From Clostridiales bacterium (GTDB lineage: Bacteria; Bacillota; Clostridia; Lachnospirales; WQUN01), in contig JAISGK010000031.1 of assembly GCA_031263155.1 (NCBI GenBank), forward strand, positions 19,605 through 83,604: a stretch of 64,000 nucleotides of DNA, read 5' to 3'. Below the pieces are notes generated by a model. The model worked only from the letters and a program-made list of their open reading frames with translations. It was not told where the DNA came from and made no database searches. Made by a program: the position numbers and the translations under genes. Below are positions 17,953 to 27,299 of this stretch, piece after piece (the first letter of the stretch is position 1; each line of letters starts with the position of its first letter).

Positions 17953-19704
17953 ATGAACAGGAAACCCTGCGGCAAATTGGCTTTTAACAGTTCCTTTGCG
18001 GGCAAAGCGTATATGATTAAGATCTGTGCTTTCTTGCTGGTTTTATGCTTTGCCCTGGTAAAACCAAACATAGCCCGTTCGGACGTTTTTGAGGCAAGAG
18101 AAGAAGAGGCGTATATCTTAGACCTAAGCGACGCGGAAACAGACGCGGCGGTGTCGCGAGACATTTCGCCCGACCCGATAAAGGAACAGGATCACCCGCC
18201 GTCCAATGTTGCGGGCATAGATTTGCCTGGCTACTATCCCAACACATTTACTATACATCTCGCTACTTCAATAGGGCGGGTAGATAGGTATGTAACGAGC
18301 GATAACGTGTTGGTGCTTGATTTTTATAACGCCGGCAATCAATTGCAAGATCAATATGAGGTTAATCACCCTGCGGTCGAGCGTTTGCGGGTGGGCACAT
18401 TCGCGGATGGATCAGCTACAAGGCTGGCGTTTGACTTAACAAGCGTGGTAGATTTTTACATAACCCTTACAGAAGACAGGCGCACCCTATCAGTGGTGTT
18501 TGTTAAAAACAACATACAAAACGTGCGTTTTAATAGCGAAGGCGCCGCCGATGTAGTGCGTATTACGGGCGATTATCCCCCCGTTATTATTTTTCGACCC
18601 GCCGAAAACGCGCACATCGTATCGATAGACATACCCTTCGCCTCGATTAATCTGCCCGCCAAATGGGTACCGTCGCTTAACTTTATAAAATCGATAGATA
18701 CAAAGCAGATAGATGAACATACCGTGCGTATCACTATGGAAACCTTCGCCGACGCAAGCATGGATATATCATATGAGGGCGACACGGCGCTTGTAAAACT
18801 CTCTCCCGCTACTTACCGCAATATATCGTATGCGGGCAAGGCAGTCAAGCTAAGAAAAGACTCGCTGTACCCCGTTAATATCAACGCAATAACCGAAAGG
18901 GATGAATATAACAGTTATAGATATGTAATCACGCTGGATGGCAACTATCAAGGCTGGCTGGGCTGGGGTAGATACTATGTTAATGATGATTATATAAAAA
19001 ATATAGAGATAGGCGTTAACACATACGGCGAGCGCCAGCTTATTGTAAATGAGAAGCAGGTGCTGGCGTTCGATATTTCCCAGGATACGGAGTACATATA
19101 TATAAAAGCGATGGCCCCAAGGGAGAAGTATGACCGCATTGTAATAATAGATCCAGGGCATGGAGGCAGTGACCCCGGCGCGACCGGCAATGGCGTGACA
19201 GAAAAGATTCTTAATATGGACACCGCCAATCGGGTCATGGCGCTATTCGAGCAATCGGGGAGCATAAAAGCGTATGCCACACGCAGAACGGATGTGCTGA
19301 TCGATCTGTATGAGCGCCCCCGTTGGGCCAACGCCATAGGAGACTTGTTCGTCTCAATACACAATAACGCAATGGGCAGCAGAAATACTGCCGCCAACGG
19401 CACAGAGACCTACTATTACCCCCATAGCAACGACGCCACGTTGGGTTTTAGCGGAATGACCCTTGCCACGCTGCTGCAAAACAATCTGTTAACGGCCCTG
19501 GGCTCGACGGATAGAGGCGTAAAATCGGCCCGATTTGTAGTTATACGCAACACTACAATACCATCGGCGCTGGTCGAGATCGGCTTCGTAACCAACCCAA
19601 CCGAGGCTTCGCTGCTTGCCACAGAGTCTTACCGCCAAAAAGCGGCTCAGGCTATCTATGATAGTGTGGTTGAGGCGTTTGCCCGATACACGCCCAAAAG
19701 ATAG
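17953..19704 (+). CDS. N-acetylmuramoyl-L-alanine amidase (AMIN + Amidase_3), secreted
   Basis: A hydrophobic segment (MIKICAFLLVLCFALV, near residues 21-36) acts as signal peptide. The middle of the 583-residue protein holds AMIN-type beta repeats for septal or wall targeting. The catalytic domain occupies the last 190 residues: IVIIDPGHGGSDPGA (first zinc His), a Glu in TEKILNMD, and FVSIHNNAM (second His). It cleaves the lactyl-L-Ala bond between glycan and stem peptide. GGAGGAG precedes the ATG. The gene stands alone after purE. Confidence 0.9.
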   Translation: MNRKPCGKLAFNSSFAGKAYMIKICAFLLVLCFALVKPNIARSDVFEAREEEAYILDLSDAETDAAVSRDISPDPIKEQDHPPSNVAGIDLPGYYPNTFTIHLATSIGRVDRYVTSDNVLVLDFYNAGNQLQDQYEVNHPAVERLRVGTFADGSATRLAFDLTSVVDFYITLTEDRRTLSVVFVKNNIQNVRFNSEGAADVVRITGDYPPVIIFRPAENAHIVSIDIPFASINLPAKWVPSLNFIKSIDTKQIDEHTVRITMETFADASMDISYEGDTALVKLSPATYRNISYAGKAVKLRKDSLYPVNINAITERDEYNSYRYVITLDGNYQGWLGWGRYYVNDDYIKNIEIGVNTYGERQLIVNEKQVLAFDISQDTEYIYIKAMAPREKYDRIVIIDPGHGGSDPGATGNGVTEKILNMDTANRVMALFEQSGSIKAYATRRTDVLIDLYERPRWANAIGDLFVSIHNNAMGSRNTAANGTETYYYPHSNDATLGFSGMTLATLLQNNLLTALGSTDRGVKSARFVVIRNTTIPSALVEIGFVTNPTEASLLATESYRQKAAQAIYDSVVEAFARYTPKR

Positions 19705-19767
19705 ACTACAACGCAGTGGTAACGAGTAGAAATTTGTAGCAAAAAAAAGCCTCCGCTTTTTGGAGAG

Positions 19768-19810
19768 ATTCTGATATAAAATAATTTTACACAAAAAATT
19801 TTATCAGAAT
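19768..19810. terminator. AT-rich inverted repeat between convergent genes
   Basis: ATTCTGAT (19768-19775) pairs with ATCAGAAT (19803-19810), and inner AAAAT with ATTTT after a bulge. It lies between the convergent amidase and acyl-CoA ligase genes with A/T runs on both sides, fitting a weak bidirectional terminator. Confidence 0.45.
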
Positions 19811-19838
19811 AAAACCAAAAAGAGGGGCTGTTATTTTT

Positions 19839-21554
19839 TTATTTTTCCGCGTCTTTGGCCCGAATTAGCACGCGCTGTATCTTTCCGCTTATCGTTTTGG
19901 GAAGTTCGGTAACAAACTCTACAATGCGCGGGTATTTGTACGGGGCCGTATGGGTTTTAACATAGGTTTGCAACTCCTTAACCAGCTCTGGAGACGGCTC
20001 GTATCCCCTTGCTGGCACTATGGTAGCCTTTACGCTATACCCCCGTATGGGATCAGCCACGCCCGTAACCGCAACCTCCAGCACAGCGGGGTGTTCCGCC
20101 AGCACGCTTTCGACCTCGAACGGCCCAATGCGATATCCCGACGATTTTATAATATCGTCGTTGCGCCCTACATAATATATATACCCGCTTTCGTCCGCAT
20201 ACGCCGTATCCCCGCTGTGGTACAGCCCGTTGGAAAACGCGTTTTGTGTACTCCGCTCGTTTTTATAATAGTCGCAAAACAGCCCCACGGGCCTGGCGGC
20301 TTTGTCAAGCAAACGGGAATCTGCCCCGTTTCGAATGATATCCCGTGACGCTCGCGCCACTATCTCACCTGTCACGCCGGAGGGGCGCTGCCTGCCGTCG
20401 TCGTCAGCCACGAATAGATCGTAGCCCGGTATCGGCCTGCCCATAGAACTGGCCCGAGGCTGCATAAATGGATACAGCGTGCCTATCATAACGGTTGACT
20501 CCGTTTGGCCAAAACCCTCGTATATCTTCTTGCCAGTATAATTAAGCCATTTATTGTAGGTGTCGGGGTTTAACGCCTCGCCGGCCGTACAGCAATGAGC
20601 GAGACTGCTTAAGTCGAATTCACGCATGTTTTCTGCAACCATCATGCGTAGCATGGTGGGCGGGGCGCAAAACGTCGTTATCTTATATTGTTGTATCTTG
20701 GCCAGAATGTCCAGAGTGGCAAAACGATCAAAGTCGTATACAAAAACCGCGCTCTCTCCCAGCCATTGCCCATACAATTTTCCCCATAAAGATTTTAGCC
20801 AGCCCGTGTCTGAAATGGTAAAGTGCAGCCCCCCATCCTCAACGCGCTGCCAAAACACGGCGGTCATAATGTGCCCCAGCGGATAGGTAAAGTCGTGCCG
20901 CACCATCTTGGGATAACCGGTCGTGCCGCTAGAAAAGCTAACCAGCATAGTATCCGTCGCGAGCATATCCTCCGCCATGGAGCGGCTCCATTGGTCGCTG
21001 GCCTTATAAAATCCCTCTTCAAAATCCAGCCAGCCTTTGGCGTCTTTATGTTTGGTCACGGCTTTAATCTTTACCGTTTTGTAAGGCTCGCCCTCATCAA
21101 AATGCCGCGTACAGTCATTATCGCCCGTTACGACCGCCATTTTTATATCCGCCGCGTCACAGCGGTACATATAATCCTTCGCCGTTAGCAGGTGCGTCGC
21201 CTGCACCACAATCGCGCCAATCTTACACAAGCCCATCATACAGTACCAAAACAGGTCGCTTCGCTTAAGCACCAGTAAAACAAAGTCCCCTTTGCCTATG
21301 CCCAACGAGGTGAAATAATTGGCCGCCTTGTTGGACAGCTTTGCCATGTCACCAAAGGTTATAAACTTTTCAGCGCCGTCCGCGCCCACCCACACCATCG
21401 CGTGTTTGTTTGGCGCGCGCTGCGCGATAACATCCAGTACATCATACGCAAAGTTAAAATTCTGTGGATATGTGATTTTGTACCGGCGTTTTAGATCGTC
21501 ATAAGAGGCAAAATCGTCCCTTGTCGCGCCGATAAATTGCTCGTATATGGCCAT
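19839..21554 (-). CDS. AMP-forming acyl-CoA synthetase
   Basis: A 571-residue ANL-superfamily ligase. The phosphate-binding loop is VSFSSGTTGYPKMVRHD (near 213). Also visible are YEGFGQTESTV, the hinge YHSGDTAYADESGYIYYVGRNDDIIKSSGYRIGP (in parts) and the catalytic Lys in KTISGKIQRV near the C-terminus. It resembles medium-chain or acetyl-CoA synthetase-like enzymes. As the last gene of the 2-oxoacid oxidoreductase operon it may run in reverse, making ATP from the acyl-CoA produced, or activate the acids for reductive carboxylation. The direction is inference. Confidence 0.88.
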   Translation of the reverse strand: MAIYEQFIGATRDDFASYDDLKRRYKITYPQNFNFAYDVLDVIAQRAPNKHAMVWVGADGAEKFITFGDMAKLSNKAANYFTSLGIGKGDFVLLVLKRSDLFWYCMMGLCKIGAIVVQATHLLTAKDYMYRCDAADIKMAVVTGDNDCTRHFDEGEPYKTVKIKAVTKHKDAKGWLDFEEGFYKASDQWSRSMAEDMLATDTMLVSFSSGTTGYPKMVRHDFTYPLGHIMTAVFWQRVEDGGLHFTISDTGWLKSLWGKLYGQWLGESAVFVYDFDRFATLDILAKIQQYKITTFCAPPTMLRMMVAENMREFDLSSLAHCCTAGEALNPDTYNKWLNYTGKKIYEGFGQTESTVMIGTLYPFMQPRASSMGRPIPGYDLFVADDDGRQRPSGVTGEIVARASRDIIRNGADSRLLDKAARPVGLFCDYYKNERSTQNAFSNGLYHSGDTAYADESGYIYYVGRNDDIIKSSGYRIGPFEVESVLAEHPAVLEVAVTGVADPIRGYSVKATIVPARGYEPSPELVKELQTYVKTHTAPYKYPRIVEFVTELPKTISGKIQRVLIRAKDAEK

Positions 21555-21564
21555 GCCCGCCTCC

Positions 21565-22113
21565 CTACTTCATTACAACGGCCAGAAATTGCGCGTCGCC
21601 GCCGACCGCATTCATGGCGTGGGGTATGCTGCTGTCGTAGTACACGCTGTCGCCCTCATGCAGCACAAAAGATTGATCCCCCAGGTATATGCTCATGTCG
21701 CCTTTTAGCATGTAGTCAAATTCCTGCCCTTCGTGACTGTGAAGCGTAGGCTTTTGCTCTTTTGGTTCTACAGTTACCAAAAAAGGCTCGGCTTTCTTTT
21801 CTCTAAATGTGTAAGCCAAGTGTTTATAATCATACGCGGCGCGACGCTGTATGTCAAAGCCCTCGCCCGCTCGCACCACGCAAAACCTTGAAAGTTTGGG
21901 CGATTCTCCACTTATGATGTCCAGCACGTCCACACCCAAAACCTGCGAGGCGTTATACAAAAAACTAAATGAGAAATCTAACTCCCCGCTCTCATATTTT
22001 AAATATTCTTCTTCTGTCACATTCAAACGGGCGGCAAGGTCACTCACGCTAAGCTCCATAGCATCACGCAAACCGGCCAGGCGCGCCCCTATCTCTTTCA
22101 ATTGTTCAGTCAT
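21565..22113 (-). CDS. XRE-cupin transcriptional regulator
   Basis: From the ATG at 22113 (GGGGT upstream) the protein has 182 residues. An XRE helix-turn-helix (ARLAGLRDAMELSVSDLAARLNV in parts, residues 8-60) is followed by a cupin with HSHEGQEFDYMLKGDMSIYLG (in parts) and a second motif PHAMNAVG. Cupin-linked XRE regulators bind a small ligand to control the local operon. It overlaps the previous gene end by eight bases and precedes the ligase gene, so it probably senses an acid or CoA intermediate of this pathway. A longer frame upstream to 22209 is unlikely to be used. Confidence 0.88.
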   Translation of the reverse strand: MTEQLKEIGARLAGLRDAMELSVSDLAARLNVTEEEYLKYESGELDFSFSFLYNASQVLGVDVLDIISGESPKLSRFCVVRAGEGFDIQRRAAYDYKHLAYTFREKKAEPFLVTVEPKEQKPTLHSHEGQEFDYMLKGDMSIYLGDQSFVLHEGDSVYYDSSIPHAMNAVGGDAQFLAVVMK

Positions 22114-22657
22114 AGCTATACCCCGTTTCGAGAGCTTTAAGATTGGCGTCAATAAGATTTTTTCTGCGCGGTGGCACGGTTTTGTCCAACGCGGGCGCAA
22201 AGTCGTCATAAGCGCATATGCCGGCGCGTTTAATAAACGCGCCCAAAATGATCATGTTTGCCAGATTTTTAAGTCCCATTTCATCCGCTAGGCTTGTGGC
22301 GGGAATGTAGAACGCTTGAACGTCTTTGCGCTCCACCTTGCGCGTTATCAGCGCGTTATCGGCAAATATGAGCCCGCCCGGCGTTACATCCGGCTCGTAG
22401 CGAACCAGCGACGGAGTGTTCATAACTATAAGGTAGTGGGGATTGTTGACGATGGGAGATCCTATCGGGCCATTGGATATAACGACGCTGCAACTCGCGG
22501 TGCCGCCGCGCATTTCTGGCCCGTAGCTCGGCAGCCAGCTCACCTGCCGCCCATTCAAGAGGCCGATATACGCAAGGAATTTGCCCGCGAACAGTATGCC
22601 CTGCCCGCCAAATCCCGCTATTAATATCTTTGTTTCCACATCCGCCCTTTTACTCAT
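22106..22657 (-). CDS. 2-oxoacid:ferredoxin oxidoreductase gamma subunit
   Basis: A 183-residue POR/KOR gamma domain with the opening ILIAGFGGQGILFAGKFLA and the block SYGPEMRGGTASCSVVIS, both standard for this subunit. It works with the alpha (VorB-like), beta and ferredoxin subunits encoded upstream to decarboxylate 2-oxoacids to acyl-CoA while reducing ferredoxin. ATG 22657 overlaps the beta-subunit stop; AAGGGG precedes it. Confidence 0.9.
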   Translation of the reverse strand: MSKRADVETKILIAGFGGQGILFAGKFLAYIGLLNGRQVSWLPSYGPEMRGGTASCSVVISNGPIGSPIVNNPHYLIVMNTPSLVRYEPDVTPGGLIFADNALITRKVERKDVQAFYIPATSLADEMGLKNLANMIILGAFIKRAGICAYDDFAPALDKTVPPRRKNLIDANLKALETGYSYD

Positions 22658-23477
22658 CAGCTTTCCCCTTGTCTTTATACACCCCAAGCGGGAAGTATGG
22701 TATCATGTTGTCGCTCAACCAATTGCAGGCTTTCTGCGGGCTTAACCCCCAATTGGTCGGGCATGTAGAAAGAATCTCCACAATATTAAAGCCCTTGCCC
22801 CTTACTTGGTATTCAAAAGCCTTCTTCACCGCTTTTTTAGCGGCTCGTATGTTCTTCACGCAGTCAACCGACACGCGCTCGGCATAGTAGGTACCGTCTA
22901 TCGTGGCAAGCATTTCGCACACCTTAATGGGAAACCCGGCGGTCTCTGTGCTTCGCCCATACGGGGTGGTTTGCGTGACCTGACCGGGCAGTGTGGTCGG
23001 CGCCATTTGCCCTCCGGTCATACCGTATATAGCGTTGTTGACAAAAACAACCGTTATTCGCTCGCCGCGCAAGGCGGCATGCACGGTCTCCGCCGTGCCT
23101 ATGGCGGCCAGATCGCCGTCACCCTGATAGGTAAACACAATGTTATCGGGAAGAGTGCGCTTAACCCCCGTGGCCACAGCCGGGGCGCGCCCATGCGCCG
23201 CTTCTATCATATCACACGCGAAATAATCGTAGGCCATAACGGCGCAGCCGACGGGTGCAATGCCCACAGTGCGCCCACATATGTTTAACTCGTCCAGCGC
23301 TTCCGCGACAAGTCGATGGATAATGCCATGCGTGCAGCCGGGGCAATAGTGCGTGGGCACATCTACCAGCGAATGGGGTTTTGTAAAAACAAACTTTGAC
23401 GTTGCAGCCCATTCAGAATTTTCTATAACATCTGTTTCTCCATCAATACTTTGGTTTTCGATCACGCTCATTGCCAT
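22650..23477 (-). CDS. 2-oxoacid:ferredoxin oxidoreductase beta subunit (TPP-binding)
   Basis: A 275-residue thiamine diphosphate subunit. The TPP motif is YQGDGDLAAIG...FVNNAIYGMTGGQ. A CPGC motif (THYCPGCTHGIIHR near residue 43) and STCPTNWGLSP near the C-terminus fit the branched-chain/2-oxoglutarate class. The first of two close ATGs is used here; ATG 23471 is equally possible. The start overlaps the alpha subunit by a few bases. Confidence 0.92.
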   Translation of the reverse strand: MAMSVIENQSIDGETDVIENSEWAATSKFVFTKPHSLVDVPTHYCPGCTHGIIHRLVAEALDELNICGRTVGIAPVGCAVMAYDYFACDMIEAAHGRAPAVATGVKRTLPDNIVFTYQGDGDLAAIGTAETVHAALRGERITVVFVNNAIYGMTGGQMAPTTLPGQVTQTTPYGRSTETAGFPIKVCEMLATIDGTYYAERVSVDCVKNIRAAKKAVKKAFEYQVRGKGFNIVEILSTCPTNWGLSPQKACNWLSDNMIPYFPLGVYKDKGKADE

Positions 23478-24532
23478 TCCCCCTTGTCCGCCGCCATAAT
23501 TTTTTTAGCGATCTCTTCCGGTGTATGCACCATACCCCCCGTGCGCGCGCACAAGGTGACCGGACGTTTTTGACCGGTAGAGAGTTTAACGTCGTCTATC
23601 AATTGGCCCATGCTCATCTCCACGCTAATAAATCCCTTTACACGGTCGGCAAATTTGGCAAACGCCTCTGCCGGGAACGGCCACAGCGTTATGGGCCTTA
23701 TAAGCCCTGCCTTAATACCTCGCTCGCGGACCATTTTGATGGCGTTTTTACTCACGCGTGACGCCGCGCCATAAGCGGCAATGATTATATCCGCATCGTC
23801 GGTCAAATATTCTTCGTGAAGCTGCTCTTCTCGTTTTATAATCGCGTAACGCTCAAACCGTTTAAAATTGGACTGCTCAAGCCCTTCCGGCTTGAGTATC
23901 AGAGAATTTATAATATTGTGTTCGCGCGCGCCTCTAGTGCCCGTCGTCGCCCAAGGTTTATCGTATGTTACAGGCTCTCCGATCCCATCAAGCGTCACAG
24001 GTTCCATCATTTGACCCAATATACCGTCGCCCAGTATCATGGCGGGCATTCTGTATTTGTCGGCGAGATCAAACGCCACCCCGGTTAGATCCGCCATTTC
24101 TTGCACACTGTTTGGCGCGAGTACAATTGAGTGAAAGTCTCCATGCCCGGAAGACCGCGTAGCCTGAAAATAGTCGGCCTGGCTGGGTTGAATACCGCCA
24201 AGACCCGGCCCCCCGCGTTGTATATTTACTATAACGCAGGGCAGGTCGCACCCCGCTATATATGAAATCCCTTCGCTCATCAGCGAAATGCCCGGCGACG
24301 AAGATGAGGTCATAATGCGCGCGCCAGCCGCCGCCGCCCCCAGCACCATATTGATGCTTGCTATTTCACTTTCGGCTTGCAGATACACGCCGCCCAGCTT
24401 TGGCAGACGCCGCGACATATACGCCGCGATCTCTGTTTGAGGGGTAATGGGATAGCCAAAAAAGTGCAGACACCTGGCGTTTATGGCCGCCTCGGCAATG
24501 GCCTCGTTACCCTTCATCAAAACTTTTTCCAC
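23468..24532 (-). CDS. vorB: 2-oxoacid:ferredoxin oxidoreductase alpha subunit (VorB type)
   Basis: Begins EKVLMKGNEAIAEAAINA and continues HFFGYPITPQTEIAAYM, IMTSSSSPGISLMSEGIS and GGPGLGGIQPSQADYFQATR, a pattern I associate with 3-methyl-2-oxobutanoate ferredoxin oxidoreductase VorB. It carries the pyrimidine-binding domain and pairs with the beta subunit at the active site. Branched-chain 2-oxoacids from valine, leucine and isoleucine are the likely substrates, though 2-oxoglutarate cannot be excluded. GTG at 24532 is preceded by AGAGGGG five bases upstream; the longer frame from 24553 overlaps the ferredoxin stop. Confidence 0.9.
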   Translation of the reverse strand: MEKVLMKGNEAIAEAAINARCLHFFGYPITPQTEIAAYMSRRLPKLGGVYLQAESEIASINMVLGAAAAGARIMTSSSSPGISLMSEGISYIAGCDLPCVIVNIQRGGPGLGGIQPSQADYFQATRSSGHGDFHSIVLAPNSVQEMADLTGVAFDLADKYRMPAMILGDGILGQMMEPVTLDGIGEPVTYDKPWATTGTRGAREHNIINSLILKPEGLEQSNFKRFERYAIIKREEQLHEEYLTDDADIIIAAYGAASRVSKNAIKMVRERGIKAGLIRPITLWPFPAEAFAKFADRVKGFISVEMSMGQLIDDVKLSTGQKRPVTLCARTGGMVHTPEEIAKKIMAADKGEWQ

Positions 24533-24549
24533 TTTTTCCCCTCTTTCTC

Positions 24550-24750
24550 TCACTTTTTAACGGTTATGACTACGTCTGGACATACCATCGCGCAAAACGC
24601 ACACGATATGCATGCGGATTGATCGATACACACCGCAGGGTGAAAGCCCTTTTCGTTCATTTCGTCTTTTGCCAGTTGTATGATATTTTTGGGGCAGGCG
24701 TCTACACACAACGCGCAGCCCTTGCAGCGGTTTTTATTAAACGATACCAT
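24550..24750 (-). CDS. 2x[4Fe-4S] ferredoxin subunit of the oxidoreductase
   Basis: A 66-residue protein with two complete cluster motifs, CKGCALCVDACP and CISCAFCAMVCP, and almost nothing else. It is the delta-type subunit that passes electrons from the TPP site to free ferredoxin. It overlaps the ATPase gene upstream by 14 bases. Confidence 0.92.
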   Translation of the reverse strand: MVSFNKNRCKGCALCVDACPKNIIQLAKDEMNEKGFHPAVCIDQSACISCAFCAMVCPDVVITVKK

Positions 24751-25417
24751 ATTTCTCTCCTGTCTCTGTTACATTTATGCCAAACGTGTTTAATTCCGGC
24801 AAAAAGTGTTCCAAATCTTTCTTTATAGACGTGAACACCAATGGCAAATCGCATTGCTCCGTCACCCGTTTTATGTATTCCATGCTATTGAGTACGTCTT
24901 GCGCGGTAGTAGCGACGCCGATATTGCTGTTGTTAACCACCCCGGTAAACGTTACGCCCGCCGCCACTTCTATCTCTGTTTTAATGCCGCAAACGCTTTG
25001 AGGGGTGCGTGTAAGTGGCCGATAGTAGTTAACAACCAATAACATATCATAAATTGCGTGATTTATCAATAATTCGGCAAAGCGCCCAAGCGCGTACGCG
25101 CCCCGGTCATCTCCGCCAAGGTCTATTACCGCAAGGCTACTTTGATCATGAAAAATAGAAAACAACTCACCTGGTAATGCGGGAGCGTCAAGGTTTGTGT
25201 TGGCAAATACGGGGGCGATCACATCAATGTTTTTTCCCGCCAGATATGTGGCTTCATCCGCGCTTTTGAAATAAGGGTTAACGATGTCCATGTCGGCCAG
25301 AATGACACGCTTGTTTGGAAAGGAGCCGCGCAGGGCGACGGCGCAATTAACGGCCAAATTGGTTTTGCCGCTGCCATAATGTCCGGCAAAAATGGTAATT
25401 CGTTTATCAAACATCAT
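24737..25417 (-). CDS. P-loop ATPase (ParA/CobQ-like) of the Vor operon
   Basis: From ATG 25417 (AGGGAG upstream) the 226-residue protein opens with the P-loop IFAGHYGSGKTNLAVN, then VILADMDIVNPYF and VIDLGGDDRGAYALG, features of the MinD/CobQ/ParA SIMIBI class. Its job in these operons is not established; cofactor or cluster handling, or assembly of the oxidoreductase, is plausible. It is first in the operon. The reading frame extends 32 codons further upstream through sequence that overlaps a terminator, which is not expected to be translated. Confidence 0.8.
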   Translation of the reverse strand: MMFDKRITIFAGHYGSGKTNLAVNCAVALRGSFPNKRVILADMDIVNPYFKSADEATYLAGKNIDVIAPVFANTNLDAPALPGELFSIFHDQSSLAVIDLGGDDRGAYALGRFAELLINHAIYDMLLVVNYYRPLTRTPQSVCGIKTEIEVAAGVTFTGVVNNSNIGVATTAQDVLNSMEYIKRVTEQCDLPLVFTSIKKDLEHFLPELNTFGINVTETGEKYGIV

Positions 25418-25464
25418 TTTCTCCCTTAAATTACAAATATTGAGAAAGAAATATCGAGAAATAC

Positions 25465-25501
25465 AAAAAAATGCCGACCGCACCAGTATGGTCAGCCGAC
25501 A
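25465..25501 (-). terminator. Terminator or attenuator ahead of the Vor operon
   Basis: On the minus strand a nine-pair stem with wobbles (TGTCGGCTG with CGGTCGGCA, within 25472-25501) is followed by seven T residues. It is 48 bases before the operon start and more than 350 bases after the previous gene end, so it may be an attenuator in the Vor leader rather than the terminator of that gene. Confidence 0.5.
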
Positions 25502-25564
25502 ATATATTAACAAATAATACGGACAAGCGCAACGGAGAAAATTTTAGAGGCAGGGCAAACGCTT

Positions 25565-25606
25565 GATCGAGTAGGTAGGCATCGCGAGGCGCCTATCTAC
25601 TCGATC
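25565..25606. repeat. 16-bp inverted repeat in a 450-bp intergenic region
   Basis: GATCGAGTAGGTAGGC (25565-25580) and GCCTATCTACTCGATC (25591-25606) pair over 16 positions with one G-T. No T-run follows on either strand. A second stem, TTTCCCACCG (25783-25792) with CGGTGGGAAA (25799-25808), lies in the same gene-free stretch 25418-25865. The rest holds no reading frame I can support. Two strong hairpins hint at a structured RNA or a mobile-element trace. Confidence 0.6.
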
Positions 25607-25865
25607 GGCCGCAGACCCTCCCATCCCGAACAGCTTTAAGTTTCAGGAGAAACGCGGAACAATTTTTTACTGTTTACGTCAAAGGTTACATAGGAACACA
25701 GAAAATTTTAGAGTCACCTTTCTTGTCGATAAGAAGATAAGTTTCCGCTTCGCAGCGCACTTCGCGCAATAAAGCCGCCAAGTTTCCCACCGTATCACCG
25801 GTGGGAAATTCCAAGTCCCTCATTGCGTCGGTTACATCGGGAGCTATACGCCGGAACAAACCGCT

Positions 25866-27299
25866 TTACTCATGTGTTGTCGCTGCCTCCTTGGTGTTGT
25901 CAGGCTTTACAATCCAGCGGCCGGTTTTCTTTGATCCTTCGCGCTCGACAAGTCCGGTTTTTTTTAATCGGGTAATGTGATGTTCAACGCTGCGCCTCGT
26001 AATAGTAAGCGCATCAGCGACGGCCTGAGTCGTAACAGTGGGATCCTCCGAAAGTATTTTTAGAATATTTTGCTGATTTTCATTTATTCCACGTTTTAAT
26101 CCACCGTTTATACCACGCTTTATTCCACCGTCATCATCATAACCGTCAGCGTAGTTTACATTTTTTAGCACGACCGTGAAAGAAGAAGTTGTGGAATAGA
26201 ACTCTGGATGATACCGCTCAGAATACCCCGGCAGTTTTCCGGTTTCGTTAATGATTTTTTCCAATCCGCTTCCTCGTCGCTCCATGTATTTCATACGGTG
26301 AAACAAATCCGCTATGTTCGGATTGCGGCGCTCGGATTTAAGCTGGTCAATGTCCAAATCCTGAATCATTTTTCCGCTGTACATCCCGCCTGGTGAACTG
26401 ATTTCCAGCCGGTCGTCGTAAAGGTCGATATGAATTTCGCTGCCTAAAATCAGGTAGTCACGGTGAATCAAGGCGTTGACCAGAGTCTCGGTCACGGCGC
26501 GCTCTGCGTAGTCGGGCTTATCGACGCGCTCCATTGCTTCTTTTACGAAGCGGACTTTTGTATTGTTCTTTACAAAATCGCTGCCGCTGTTAAGCAGATA
26601 GATTAGGTTTCCCTCGTACTCCTTATCGTCCAGCGCGTCATCAAAAATAGAGCCTTTCCGCAGGCCGTTCCAACGTGTACAGAACAGCCGCGAGTTATAT
26701 ACGATATGCTGGTCGGTCAGCAACGACCCGGCGCGCGTCAAAAGTCCGCCCTCGTTAGCCAGTCCAAATGAAACATAATCGGTCGGCTCTAAGCGTAGGC
26801 GCGCCCTTTGCCGATAAGTTGCCTCAAGAAGTGTGAAGCTGTAATCATCTTTTTTATATTCCGTCTCAAGAGCGTCGAAGGTGCGGTTGCTGCCTTTAAG
26901 AATTAACTCGTTAAGGATATGATTAGGCGCGGGAATCGTTTCGTTGCCGATACGGACAAAAGCCCTCTGTGATTTGTCAACAGTGTAATAATAGGGAGTG
27001 GCGCGTCCGGCTTTTACAACGAGCGTCAGTATTTCCTTGCCGTCATTTGAATGGGGTGTTAGGATAAAATCGGGCAGCGGAGAGATTTGCTCTTTTAACC
27101 TGTGGCTGATATATTCCGCATCGGATTGCGCGTCGACTAAACCGATTGCATGGCCGTTGTTATCAACGCCGAAAAAGAGCGTACCGCCAATACCGTTGGC
27201 AAACGCGCTCACACTTTTCATCCAGCTAACAGATTTATCACGTTCCAACTTGCTCTTGAAATCGCACTCGGTGGCTTCCGCTATCAAAGATAAAATCAC
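25866..27299 (-). CDS. AlbA_2/Schlafen-type ATP-binding transcriptional regulator
   Basis: A 477-residue protein with three parts. The N-terminal AlbA_2 domain shows EATECDFKSKLERDKSVSW, FANGIGGTLFFGVDNNG and YYTVDKSQRAFVRIGNET. A middle HATPase-like region has AVTETLVNALIHRDY, LEISSPGGM and RRGSGLEKI. A C-terminal winged HTH (DPTVTTQAVADALTITRRSV) closes it. Between the last two lies an eight-residue tandem repeat, GGIKRGIN then GGLKRGIN. Its ATG overlaps the stop of nadE as ATGA, so it is translated with NAD synthetase. The regulated targets are unknown. Confidence 0.8.
   Translation of the reverse strand: MILSLIAEATECDFKSKLERDKSVSWMKSVSAFANGIGGTLFFGVDNNGHAIGLVDAQSDAEYISHRLKEQISPLPDFILTPHSNDGKEILTLVVKAGRATPYYYTVDKSQRAFVRIGNETIPAPNHILNELILKGSNRTFDALETEYKKDDYSFTLLEATYRQRARLRLEPTDYVSFGLANEGGLLTRAGSLLTDQHIVYNSRLFCTRWNGLRKGSIFDDALDDKEYEGNLIYLLNSGSDFVKNNTKVRFVKEAMERVDKPDYAERAVTETLVNALIHRDYLILGSEIHIDLYDDRLEISSPGGMYSGKMIQDLDIDQLKSERRNPNIADLFHRMKYMERRGSGLEKIINETGKLPGYSERYHPEFYSTTSSFTVVLKNVNYADGYDDDGGIKRGINGGLKRGINENQQNILKILSEDPTVTTQAVADALTITRRSVEHHITRLKKTGLVEREGSKKTGRWIVKPDNTKEAATTHE

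Noticed and set aside
25620..25645. CCCATCCCGAACA, a motif also found in 5S rRNA
   Set aside because: Only 13 bases match; the surrounding helices and the expected 115-base 5S outline are absent.
26085..26135. Tandem repeat in the AlbA_2 gene as a mobile or CRISPR-like repeat
   Set aside because: It is only two eight-residue units inside a linker and keeps the reading frame, so it is an ordinary internal duplication.
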